NCBI GenBank assembly: GCA_019096195.1
Contig: JAGTXK010000055.1
Span: forward strand, 372,001-436,000
Direction: 5' to 3'
DNA: 64,000 nt
Origin: Boletus sp. NGJ
Lineage: Eukaryota; Basidiomycota; Agaricomycetes; Boletales; Boletaceae
Shown here in pieces: positions 35,812 through 48,008 of this stretch (the first letter of the stretch is position 1; the number at the start of each line of letters is the position of its first letter). The notes under the pieces are model-generated. The model searched no databases. It was not told the DNA's origin and was given only the letters and a program-made list of their open reading frames with translations. Made by a program: the position numbers and the translations under genes.

Positions 35812-37143
35812 ATGGAACTGATTCACTCTTCGAAGACCCCCGCCTCGCGTTGGGACACAGTCGCTCTTCCGCCGGAAACAGAGTGCACAGACCCTCTAGA
35901 TGTCAGGCACTCTGTCAGAAGGAGACCTGGAGTGAGTGCATGTCTCCTTTGTTGGTCTATACTGACCTTGATGATAGAGTTATCTGCTAGGAGATCGTTG
36001 CTATCATCTATATCCCACCTCAGAGGTTGATGGCCTCCTAGTGTCTATGGGATGGGCAAATACTGCAGTTGAGCAATCATCAAAGTATCTAACGTACCTC
36101 GAAAAGTTGTCTGTACGAGTTTCCATGCCGCACTTCAACCTGGTCAGTGAATTATCTTTCCGCTGATAATAATCGCATTGCGACTCGCAACCTCGAGGCG
36201 ACAAGTTGCATACCACTCTCCAAAAAGGCATGGTATCGCTTCCGAACGATCCCCAAACACCAGTTATTGTGTCGGTCCTGGTACAAGCATTGCTCCAGTG
36301 CGAGCTAGAAGACAGTGTCCATGCAGGACCCTCAGGTCAGTCCGTTTGATACACCCTGCGGCACGTAATTTCCGACATTTGTCCAGCTCCGCAAGTTTAC
36401 TGGGTTGTTGCTTTGAAGGATCATCACTACAGCGCAGAATTGGAAACCTAACGCAACCGCAGACAAATCAGGTATCGTGTTGCGCTCTCGCGCGATGGTC
36501 TTGAGGCACGAAGAGAGCGTACGTTCAGGATCTTCTGCGGCAGGGTGTGGGAGCTTCTGGGAGTCGGTAGCGAGGCACGTTGCCAGTAATTTCCGGGTGA
36601 GGAGCGACATGAAGTCAACAGCAAGGTTGACGAAAGAGGTTAAATGTCAATGTAGGTCTTCAAACAAGAAGCCTGCTGGAGTACGCGAGGCGTTAAAGAG
36701 AGCAGTGGAACATACGCAGCAGACTCTGTTTCTGCGATGCTGGAGCGGGAGAGAGAGAATTATCGGCACTTACCAGTGGTAGTTATCTCGTTACCTGCCA
36801 AAATCTCCCACGCGTTGTCATCCAATAGCTATCGCGTACGACACCGTGAGTTGGCTCCGCGGACGATTCCATCGCATGAAACATTTCGTCGCATTTATCT
36901 GATCACTCTCGACGGCTTTGGAGACGTGTACGAGTTCAACGGTGAAAACTTCCAAGTCCAAGCACGCTTTTCCACTTCTCCGAGCGGTCAGTACACCTTA
37001 GAAATAATCAACACGGCCGGTACAAACAAGCACCCTAACAGATAATTGGCCATGGCGGGGTTTCTCGCTGTTGGACGCTTGCTGCAAGGCTTGTTTTACG
37101 ATTCCGCCTTTACCGCTGTTGGCGACCGTTCTACCAATGCCCT
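35812..37143 (+). CDS. hypothetical multi-exon gene, structure unresolved
   Basis: Not recognised. Exon-like segments on the plus strand read as ordinary protein: MELIHSSKTPASRWDTVALP (ATG 35812), then after an intron SYLLGDRCYHLYPTSEVDG, MGWANTAVEQSSKYLTYLEK, LHTTLQKGMVSLPNDPQTP, PQVYWVVALKDHHYSAELE, RYRVALSRDGLEARRERTF and, further on, HETFRRIYLITLDGFGDVYE and a final exon SDNWPWRGFSLLDACCKAC ending at TGA 37141-37143. Early junctions (about 35939, 36141, 36334) work. Around 36425-36480 a branch-site-like CCTAACGC and an acceptor exist, but no donor in the right phase was found, and a second break lies near 36588. The gene may be decayed, may use a non-standard intron, or I may have mis-joined it. 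It lies between CSM3 and the giant gene, same strand as both. Confidence 0.4.
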
Positions 37144-37459
37144 GAACCGCACCCGAGTTAGGCTGTAGAGAGGCGATTTGTTTGATCATTTTGATCCCGG
37201 CTCTTTCAGGGTTTCATTGTGGGTGCAGCCCTGTGCCGAGGGCTGCGGACATTGAAAGGCCCAACAGCTATCTGCAGCAGCAAGTTCGTGCCTCGAGTTA
37301 CGCCCAAGCTGTTCGGCTTGGACCGTTGTTTAGGGAAAATTATCCGCCAGAGATCAACAGATATAAGGGCAGAACCTGGTACATTCGTTTTGCTCCTTCC
37401 CCTCTGCCTCGATACCACATCTAATACCAAACAGATTCTCATTATCGCGCATCTCTCAA

Positions 37460-40400
37460 ATGCCTTACTCCGTCCTTGACCATGGGGACATTCGTACATT
37501 GGAATATCTCGTTACGCATGTGTTTCTTCCTCTCAAGCTTCCCGATGGGGACGACCACAGTGCCCGCAACGATCGCTCTCTAGCTGGCGCAATCGCCTCT
37601 GTTGCGCATATTTACAGTGGCCACGTCGACACAGCCAACCTACCTGAGTGGCATCGTATTTCAGGAATGTTGGACAACCTGCAGGCCACTGTTCAGTTTG
37701 AAAGTCTGGACCAGCTCCGGACTGTTTCTCAGCTCAGCACCATGCATGTTGCAGGTAAGCTTTCGAACCCCCACAATATCATAGAAACTCATAACGTATA
37801 GATGTCCTTGCATATCTTATTCGAGCACAAAATGTGGCGGTCGTTTTCAGGAAGCAGAAAGAGGTCACTGTCTTCGAGTCGTTCGAGGTATCCCCGAAGG
37901 CTGAAAATGTGATGACTACACACGGAAAGCTCATCTGCTCATATCCCGGTCCAGCCATCGAGGTCCCCAATGTCGTGTTCGAAGACGAAAGCTTTCTCTC
38001 CGAACTAGTAAATTTCCTCGTTCACATGAATGACGATGTCCTTGATGCCACTCCAACAACTCGAAAAGCGCAGTCCACTGTAGTTGAAACCCGAGACACC
38101 ACCCATCCGCGTTATGTCACCGAGTTGCTTACTGGCATCTTGAGAAGTGTCGGTGGCCCTGCCGACATCGTTCGCATTAGCAAACGTGTGGGTGATGACG
38201 TTGTGTGGAACAACTCGAAGTTGCCATGGCGGCGCTCGTCACTCTGGGTCGTCATCAGAGTTACCCTTCAGACCTCACTGGATCGGTCTAATCTCGGACA
38301 TCGTACCTACAAGGAATTCATACTATTCTTCATGTGTTGCCTTGCACAGGAGAAAATCTCTACGGGTCTCCCCAATGACGCACTCCACTCCATGTCAGCC
38401 AAAATCAGCCGACGCTTAGGCAAGCTGGGTTCTTCCGCACCAGACTGGCTCTCCCGTACTGCATTGCAAACATGCAGTTCCCTCCGATCGACCCTTGAGA
38501 AGAGGTGGGGACAGGTACAGGCTGCTCAGCGTATATCTCCAGTCTGGACCCCCTCTCAGCTCGATCTAACCCGAGACATTCAGCTATCGCTCTTGGGTAG
38601 TGGCGACTACCTTCGCAATGCTCTCGCTAATCACTGCATCGAACCTCCCGACGCCACTTTTAACCCTGAACTTCGTCCTCGAGGTACTCTTGATGATTTT
38701 CTGTCCTCTGACGGGGCCTTTTTCGAGGAGGCATATCGTACCGAGCCTCATGTTGCCCTCTATGATGTCGAGCGGGCGGTTGAACAGAGTATTGACACCT
38801 GGGTCGATCGGGTCAGAAACAACGACGAAGCTTGCGTGAAGCTGGAGATCTTGGCAAATAAATACTCCTCAAGTGCGCTGATAACGTACGCGAACAATCC
38901 AGAACTTCTGTCAGTTATGCTGTTGACCATGATCGAGCTCTGGGTTGCACTCGACAAAATAGCCATCATGGAAATTCCCATGCTCGCAGAGTACTCTCCG
39001 GAGGTCCCCACAAGTCTTCTGGAGGATTTGTTATTTTGCAAGACTAAGAGCCTCCATCGCCTTCGTCACGCACATGAATACCTCTCTCATCGCCACTCCC
39101 AGTCACAAAGTCAATGGTCGGTGTTTTCTCAGACAGTCGCCACAGACAGTTTTGCCGTCCGTTTCTACGCAAGTTCTTCGCATCTTCAGTGCCTCAAGAC
39201 TCGAATCGAGGAGGCAGCGCAGCGCGAAGTTCGTGACAAGGTTACTGAACTCGAGAAAGCAAATGCTCGTCATGCCGAGTTTCAGCAAACAGCCGCTAAG
39301 ATTAATCACCAATACATCGGCAATCGGAATGGCACCGAAAGCCATGCTGGTTACTGTAACAAGTGCTTCTACGAACAATCGTCTAAGAACATGGATATCG
39401 CCCTTCACGAGTGGCCGTTGCCAGCTGAGCAATTCCGCGCCGAGGCTGTCGTGTTCGAATTAGATTGTCCAATCTCTTTCAACATGTGGCGCAATGCCAC
39501 ATTCCATCTCTTGGTGGATCTTTGTTCTCCAGCCATTGAGCCAAAAAAACCTTATATCCAACTCAGCAAGTATGTCGCGCTCCAACCTTACCTTGTTCAG
39601 CATCCGAGATCGCGGATCTCCCTTGCTTCCGACACGAAACCATTCGTTGTCTCTCATTATAGCAGAACGCGCATTCCCACCACGCAGGAAGAGGTCTGCG
39701 TCAACAATGGACTGAATGTCTATGGCTTTGATAGCCATTCTTATATTCCTGTCTCGGAGGCATTGGGTCGTCTCGACATCGGCAGGTATTGCACGTACCA
39801 GCTTCAAAGCGAATCGTACCAGAATTTGCAGAAGTATGTTGATGCCACCTCCCACACGTCGAACGAAATCGTGGCAAACCAAGCCGACTGCCACCAGGAC
39901 CTTTCCATCGATGAATTTATGGCGTTCGGACATCTGCGCAGTGGCGGCCTGCTTCAATGGTTCAACATCTTGCGAGAGCTTCGAGGTCGATCATTGAGCT
40001 TCCATCATCATGAAGTGCATTTGCTATTGGCTCAGGCAGTCTCACAAGTTGGACCGTTTGCAAATGCGGAGTGGACATGGCATCAGGAGATCCAACAGCC
40101 CTCCTTTTGCTATGCGCTTCTAGGAGAGCTTGAGAGCCTCCTCCAGGACGTCGAAGCAAATTGGCTGGAAGCCATAACAATGGATACCATCTCCTTTTTG
40201 CTTCGACGTCTTCTTGCGTCCAGCCCTGATCAAGCTGTTTCACAGAAAGCACTTGGACTCCTCCGTACTACACGTGGCAAGGTATTCTCCTGGGTACAGG
40301 AGTTGTCGGCTAAGCTCGCGAAAACACCGGGAGATGAAGAGTTGCGTGGGATTTTGCGGGACATTGCCGCCGTTTGTCGAACCACGTTCGATGTTGACCC

Positions 40401-43400
40401 TGCCATCATCCAGGAGCTCCTTCATTCAGCGGAGGACATCGATGTTTTACTTTCTTCCGCTATATTAATCCACGACAACCTACCCAGTAAGGTCTCTTGC
40501 CTCCCCTCATATTCGCAGATGATCTTTGACCGAGATCGTCGCCTCTCCCTGGCTCTCGAGAGTGTCGTACGCGATGTCATTCTGGCCGACTCTAGTAATC
40601 TAGGCATCAACCTTGCGGTTGGCAGGGTTTGGTCCCACTATCGCCCAGGTTCGAAGTGGACCCAATTACAGAGTCCGAATTCACGCTGGTTATCGTGTAC
40701 GACTGCACCGACAGTTGACCAGTGTTCGCAAATGGTGCATTTCAATATACTTGATGGGTCACTTTTGGTCAACGGAAAATCGCTTGGGCGATTGCCGAAT
40801 GAAATTCAGCGGCATCCGCTGTACAACCTAATATTTGGCGAGGTACGTCTCTTCATGCCCATTGTCATGCAGGTTACAGATTGCTTGTGCAGCAGGAGCT
40901 TGAGGTCTTACCAAGTGATCTCCCAGGGATGGATTACTCGACACGGGGCAAGATCTCCGGTCACCAGGTGAGCGCACTTTCGGAGGGGTAGGATAGAACC
41001 TTGAGAACTTAGCTTGCATGCCCAGGTGTACTTTTCTCTCAGAAGCAACAGCTCCGATCTCGTGATACGAGCATATGCTAATTCAGACACCATGGAACTC
41101 ATTCCTCAAGAAAAGTTGAAGGGAGACTTGCCGGATGTATTGATTGAGGGACATGCTCATTGGTTAAACCTTTCTACATCCATCATAGAGATCCGCCCCC
41201 TCGACAGCCTTTGGAAGGGTTCGTCGGAGAACTGGAAGATGGATTGTATTCCTGGACAATATCGCGTGCGCAATGGCCGTGAGCTCCTCATAGACATCCG
41301 AAGCCGATCTTGGGCCATGGTATCGGATCTCTTGAAGCCACTCGACGCCCCACAGAATCTCCTCGTCACCGTGTCCCCGAACGACTCCGACCAACCTTCT
41401 TCACCATTGCAACTAGCCGTTGTTTTACCCCGCTATCGCCTGTCATTTTATGTCGATGAAGATGAGGACCTCCAATCTCACAACATCCGGGGCATGGTTT
41501 ATGACAAGGATCAGTCTATTGGCACTCTGTTTGGTTTGGTCAATCAGCTTGTGCTTCGGCCAAAGCTCAGAGAAATTAACGACGCCGACGAACTTGTCCC
41601 GCGGTGTGTCCTCGTCCCCGAGGGAGCGATTTCGTTCCAGAAGGATGGACATCACGTTCGCATCGAGATCGATACGCGTGGTCCCGCCTTTCAGCGGGTC
41701 ACGTACCAAACCTATAGAGTCGATACCGACCTGGGCTGCTTGACAGGAAATGGCAGCTTGACGAACAAGCTGTACTGTGCTTACCTGCACGCTCTTACCA
41801 GCGGGTGTAGCACCGATTCGCTTACAGGCAGGTCGGGCACGGAGGAAGCGTTGTCTATACTCCGTTCAGCCAGCTGCTGGTCGATCATGAGGTTCAGTTC
41901 TCGCGATGAGGAGCTCTTGAGTCTGATCGCATCCATGTGTCCCTCGCGCACGTGGTATCCTAAATACCTCAGATGTATGCAGAAGGTGGAGTGGCTTGAT
42001 CTTCCGGTGAATTCTCAGCATCACGAGTTGTACGTCGTTTCCAAAGGGATCAAGGAACACTATGAAAGAGTCCGGTCGTTTCACAAGAGCCCATCACCGA
42101 ACACTTCGTTTCCATCGCATGACGATCACCTGCTAGAGCGCAGCGCGCTACGAACTGCGTATTTATCCCCATCCGAGTTTTCTGGGCAACCTTCTGGGGC
42201 AGATTTCGATGTCCGGTACCCCGCCAGAGACCTAGTGGAGGTTAATTCGGGAGAGCATCGTGCTTATACCGCGGCGACCGTCGTTCACCGCCGGACCGCC
42301 AATTCAACTCCAAAGAATATACTGAGCATGATGGAATCATGGACAGGGACTGCGTCTATAGATGCTACTTTGTCTCTCCAATATGACAGGTCGTGGTTGG
42401 CTCCAGATTTTCCATCGACTTGGCTCAAGGCATACAACCTCTTGCGAAGCAGCGATGCAAGGCAATGGTTTCAATTACTTTTCTCGCTGCCCGCGATGGC
42501 ATATGGCTCATCGGAGGATTTGGAGCTCACCGACCTGGTCCCCGCATTCGTAGCTTTTGCGGCGAATTCGCAGTTTCGTTTGGAGGATCCACCGCACTAT
42601 GATTCTTACAATCTCTCAGAAGGACTTTATCCCTCCTCGTACACCCTGCGCAATTATATCTCTGACTGTGCCCGCTCTTTTGAACGTAGCCCTGAAAGCA
42701 CAAAACCTGCGAGAACTGGCGAAAGTTCCCAGAACCTGCGAAAACGTCGATTCGAAATGTATAACAAGAGACTAAACTCGGACACCGATGCAACCATCCA
42801 ACAGTTGTTGAGCGCTTGGCCATGCGAGACTCCCCCACCGTGCTCGCTCAACGCTAGGTTGTATGATGTGGCGAATTTGACATCCAAGGTCCAGAGCCTC
42901 TTCTCCAGTTGTTATCGCAATCTCAAACTTAAAGAGCACCTCACTCGTGTTCAAAGGATCCTGGACAACGTACACTCCCAGGGTTTCCCAACCCCCACTC
43001 TTCAATACTCCTTCGATCCATCACAAAACATCCCATCTTGTGGCATCCCGTGGTCATTTACGGTGGACCGGTTATTCGCCAGACCTGCTCCATCTTTACA
43101 AGTGCATGATAGATTGCCCCGATACACTCCCGATGCTGGGAATACCTCGCTCTCTGGTTCCGCCCCGTTGCACCAACTGGTTACTGCAGCTGAGGCGAAC
43201 GCAGAAAATCCATTCCAGCGACGATACGCCTTGGCCCTCCGCGCCAGTGCAGAATGCTTTGAAAGCGAGATATCTCTTGTAGCTCACGGAGTAATGGAGT
43301 TGCCTACCCCCGAGACACTTTTGGCACACTATGATCGGTGCAGAGCCAACTACATTAAGGCTATTCGCTATCTTAGGCAGCATCTGGGCCCGAGGAGCCA

Positions 43401-46400
43401 GAGTGAACAAGCTCTTGAGCAGTCGGGCCAATGGCCGCGCGTCACTCCAGATGCACTTTTTCGGTCCCTTGCGTCTAATTCACCTATCGTACTCTCCGAC
43501 GAGTGGAAGAGATGTCTCACGAGGTTGTCTCTACTCGCGCTCGAACTACAACGTGCGCGAAGATTGCTTCGACTACACCTCGACAATCTTCAGGAAGAGC
43601 TCCGCAGGGAGCTGCAGAACGAAGGATGCGACGGTTGGAACGCTGAAGCACATCCAGACTGGCTACTTATTCAGGTGTGTTTCCCGTGTCATGGATGTAT
43701 ATACCAGCTGACGCGACACCCTTCGCCCACGTCAGCTCCAAGGCAACTTTTTGGTTCGTCGCGTTCAAGCTGACGTTGCCAACGAGATGATCACCCCATG
43801 CTCGGGTAATAATACGGTCATGCAACTTAGTATTGGCGAGGGGAAGTCGTCCGTGATCGTCCCTATCGTTGTTGTTGCTCTTGCCGATGGTGATCAGCTC
43901 GTCCGCATCATTGTCCCGAAAGCGTTGACGGCGCAGATGTTCCACCTTCTTGCGGATCGCCTCGGCGGACTTGTTAATAGGCGAATATACTTCATCCCAT
44001 TCTCTCGTTCCCTCGAGGTCGATTGTCAGGAAGTGGCTGCGCTTCATGACCTCATGTCGGAATGCATGAAGGAGCGCGGGATTCTTGTCGTCCAACCGGA
44101 GCACGTTTTGTCGCTCAGGCTGGTGAGCGTGGAGAACCAGCTGCTCCAGGCAGAAGACAGTCAACTGGCAAACCTGTTACTGCAGCTTCAGAAGTGGCTC
44201 CATTCTCATTCACGAGATATTCTGGACGAGAGCGACGAGGTCCTTCACGTTCGGTATCAGCTGGTATACACCATTGGCGATCAACAACATATGGAAGGTT
44301 TCCCTGAACGATGGACCACCACGGAACAAGTTCTCAGTCTCGTAAGCAAACATGCGTCTTCCCTTCAAGAGCTTTTCCCGCTTGGTGTAGAGTACGAGCG
44401 CGGTCCGCCCGGATCATTCCCCCGCCTTCGCATCTTGCATGCAGACGCTGGTCAAGAGTTAATCTCACGGATAGCGCAAGATGTTATGGATGGTCCGCTT
44501 CCGAACTTCAGCTTTGGACAGCTCTGCTCGGCCCTCAAGGAGGCGATTCGAAGCTTTATATCTTGTGCCAATGTCCCTCCCGAAAGTGTCCAATTGGTAA
44601 AGGAGTACTGTCAGCAGACCCCTCTGTGGGGTGGTCTTCTACTGCTGCGCGGCCTCTTGGCCACCGATATTCTCTTGTTTGCTTTCAGGGAGCGACGGTG
44701 GCGGGTAGATTATGGCCTTCATCCAACGCGCAGCATGCTTGCAGTCCCTTACAGAGCAAAAGACATCCCAGCACAAAGGGCTGAGTTTGGACATCCGGAT
44801 GTTTCCATCATCCTCACCTGCCTGTCGTATTACTACGGTGGCCTCAGCGAAAAACAGCTGAGGATTTCTTTTGAAATTTTGTTGAAACAGGACGACCCAT
44901 CTGTGGATTACGATCTCTGGGTTCAAGAGTGCGGTTCTGCTATGCCAGAAAATCTGCGGACCCTAAGTGGCATCAACATCAAGTCATCTGAGCAGTGGGA
45001 CGAGTTTCTGGTTTCTCTGTTCTCGCGGAATCGGGCAACAGTTGATTTCTACCTTTCAAGTGTCGTGTTTCCGAAAGAAGCAAAAGAATTTCCTTCAAAA
45101 TTGTCCTGTTCAGGATGGGACTTGGCAGAGAAGAAGGACCGTCTACTGACTGGTGAGTCGAAAATTAGGTTACTAGATCGCCGAGCTAGCTTGCTCAACC
45201 TTTTTCTAGGATTTTCGGGAACAAATGATGGTCAATATCTAATACCCCTTACACGTCACTCAACGCGATCCCGATCATCAGCGAGGGACCAATGCGAAGG
45301 TTCTGTCATATCTACTCCAGCCGGAGAACAAGCACTATATGTGCATAACCAAAGAGAAGGGCGAGCGACGGACCACACATGAATTCCTCGAGATCTTGGT
45401 TGCCCAGCAGCCCGAGATCCGCGTCCTGTTGGATGTCGGTGCTCAAATGCTCGATCTTCATAACGATGAGCTGGCTAAAGCATGGTTAAACATCAACCCA
45501 GATGCTTCTGCTGCCATCTATTTCAACGAGGATGACGAGTTGACAGTGCGCACACGAGACGGAAGTACACAGCTTCTGATTTCGTCACCATTCGCGCAGC
45601 AGTTGGATCAATGCGTCGTATACCTCGACGATGCTCACACACGTGGTACCGACATCAAGTTTCCAGGCGGATTCCGCGCCGCCGTCACGCTGGGCCCCAA
45701 AGTGACCAAAGATCGTTTGGTTCAAGGTATGTAGAGGTACGCCATTTCGTTCCACTAATTTAACTGTTTGGCGCGCGTAGGTTGCATGCGGATGCGGATG
45801 CTCGGTTACGGTCATTCTATCATGTTCTTCGCACCTCTCGAAGTTGATCGGCGTATCCGCTCTGTGGCTGGCAAAGACAGAGATGCTTTGCACGTCATCG
45901 ACACCATGGATATCCTACAGTGGGCTATACATGAGACATGCGACGATATTCAGCAGCGAGCGCCTCATTGGGCACAACAAGGGATGGATCATACATCCCG
46001 ATATGCTGCTTGGACCAGCTTCTGCGGGAACGAGCTGTCCTCGAAAGCGCTTTCGGAAAAGTGGCTCCAGCCGGAAGCCAAGAGGTTGGAAGTTCTCTAT
46101 GGGCCCCACAACACTTTGAACTCTGCGGCCTTGTTGACCGCTTCAAACATTCGCCAACATTGTACCGAACTCGGGATTTTCTCACTCCGCGATGTGAGCA
46201 TGGATGAAGAACAAGAACGAGAGGTCACTCATGAAGCTGAACGCGAACGACAAGTGGAGCGACCCCCGAGGGTGCTACCGCCCAGCCATTCACTCCATCC
46301 AGACGTTATTGCCTTTGTAATGACAGGCGTCATTCTTCCAAACACCACAGCTTTCCGTCCAGCTTTTGAGACACTTAATGCTACTTCTGCAGCTACCAAC

Positions 46401-47036
46401 GAGGCGCATGTTTGGAGTCCATTCGTGTTGACGACAACGGACTTTCAGGAGACCGTCAGCTCGTCCGGAAACTTGGACGGGTACCTGCGCCCCGTTCAGT
46501 GGGTTGTTTCTGGAAAAAGAGATCACAACGAAGTGCTCGTCATTCTGAGCCCTTGGGAAGTCAACCTCTTGCTACCGCGTATCAAGTCGAGCAACAATGT
46601 TCACCTCCATCTGTACACACCCCGCATCACCAAGTCCATGAAACCATGCGACGACCTTACTTTATACAGCATCCTCGCCGTTCCCACCACCGAGTGGACA
46701 CCTCCTCGGCTTCTTATGGATCAGTTGAACGTGTTTGCTGGGCAGTTGTACTTGAAGGACTACGAGACGTACATCCGGTTGTGTCGTTTCCTTTGCGTGT
46801 ATGCAAGGGATCTACAAGGCAAAGAGGGCATCACGGTTGGGCCCGACGGGTTCATCTCGCCGAGGAATCGGCCAAGGCACTTGCAGACCACCATGGACAC
46901 GTTCCAACGTACGCCGATGGCTTCGGTGAGGACGTTGATGGGCCTTCGCAGGAAAGGCATGCGCTTTGCATTGACGCACATGGGGAAGGTTCTTGATGGA
47001 CGGGTACTGTCTGAAGACGATTTCAATGTTTTGTAA
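37460..47036 (+). CDS. giant DUF6606/DUF3638/DUF3645 protein with SecA-like ATPase motifs
   Basis: Very large fungal/plant-type protein of unknown function; database names such as 'ubiquitinyl hydrolase-like' for this family lack support from motifs seen here. Seven exons: 37460-37754, 37802-40842, 40896-40967, 41026-43674, 43736-45152, 45210-45726, 45781-47036; about 3081 residues. The N-terminus (LEYLVTHVFLPLKLPDGDD…) fits DUF6606. The DUF3638/3645 part holds QADVANEMITP, a P-loop IGEGKSS (~2053), LDESDEVL (~2183), GFSGTND (~2493), DDAHTRGTDIKFP (~2631) and QGCMRMRMLG (~2663). These resemble, in order, SecA motifs GEGKT, DEVD, MTGT, GRGTDI and the arginine motif. The total length is a multiple of three only if one base at 45249-45253 is surplus: upstream frame reads …QYLIPL, downstream TQRDPDHQRGTNAKVL. 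No membrane segment is obvious. Confidence 0.88.
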
Positions 47037-47840
47037 AGTGTTTCAATTTAACTCTGATGCACGACCTGGAATGTACCATTATTAGCATAGATTTGTACGT
47101 CTTGTTGTGAATGTAGTACAGTACTACTATAGCTATGTCCTTCAATTTATGAATGGATCGAGTACGTTCAAGTTAGAACAGAGAACAGGTATTGGTCGGT
47201 ACCGTCGTCGCTGCTGCACGCGCCTTTACCAGCGTCGTCCGAGCCTGCCGATTGAGTGAACAACCACCAGCTGCAGCCTCAAGTTCATCTCAGCATCCTC
47301 TCTGTTCAACAAACGTGTCAGTACGAGCTCTATGATAGCGTCGAAAACAAGTGCATGTCAGAAATAAAAAGGCAATATAAATTGTGTCTCCACGAGGGTA
47401 TGGCAGAACAGGTCTGAGAAGGTGTTCATCCGAGGAAAAAGCAAGAGGAAGACTGGCAGGGCCTTCCTCACAAAAATTTATTTTTGACTCACCAGAACAA
47501 AGCCCTACGTTGCGATGTTGAATGAACGATGCAATGAACAAAAAACAATTAGGACAAATTTCCACGAACTATAACGCTGCTTAGTCAGCGTACCGTCAAA
47601 GGCTCGACCTGCCAATCAGAATGTGCTTGTCCTACGCAGCCCATGTAAAGACCTTACATACAGCACAGAACAAGAAAAAGGGATCAAGGTGTGATGTATG
47701 TTACATGTAACCGTGACGGGACAGTCATTTCTACGAATGACAGGGACGTGCTTGTTTCGTCGTATGTACCCCACCCCGCAGTTTGCGCTTCACCCCGGCC
47801 TCGAGCTTCGGCATCTAGAGGGCATCCATAACATTGTCAA
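47037..47840. other. intergenic, 3' of the giant gene
   Basis: A/T-richer DNA with no supported gene. The frames present are short and lack domain pattern. The right end runs into C-terminal remains of the FunK1 copy A. Confidence 0.5.
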
Positions 47841-47867
47841 CGTTGGGTTCTGGTTCCTGCACGTCAA

Positions 47868-47988
47868 AGAGGGCGTCGAGATGAATTATCTCTACAGAGT
47901 CGGCAGTTCGGCCCATAGCTTCATATCAGACTGTGGATCTGGTTGCTGATCGAAGAAGGCGTCGAGAAGAATCGTCTTTACAGAGTCG
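47868..47988 (-). repeat. imperfect 35-bp direct repeat encoding a repeated peptide
   Basis: Units at 47868-47902 and 47954-47988 match at most bases. On the minus strand they read DSVKTILLDAFFDQQ and DSVEIIHLDALFDVQ, so this is a duplicated peptide unit just beyond the present stop of FunK1 copy A, probably part of its former C-terminal tail. Confidence 0.6.
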
Positions 47989-48008
47989 TGGGTGACAGGG
48001 GAGGTCCG

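Noticed and set aside
40843-40872. 30-nt intron in the giant gene ending at the first CAG
   Set aside because: Too short and gives the wrong phase; using the later acceptor (intron 40843-40895, 53 nt) restores the conserved ELEVLPSDLPGM frame.
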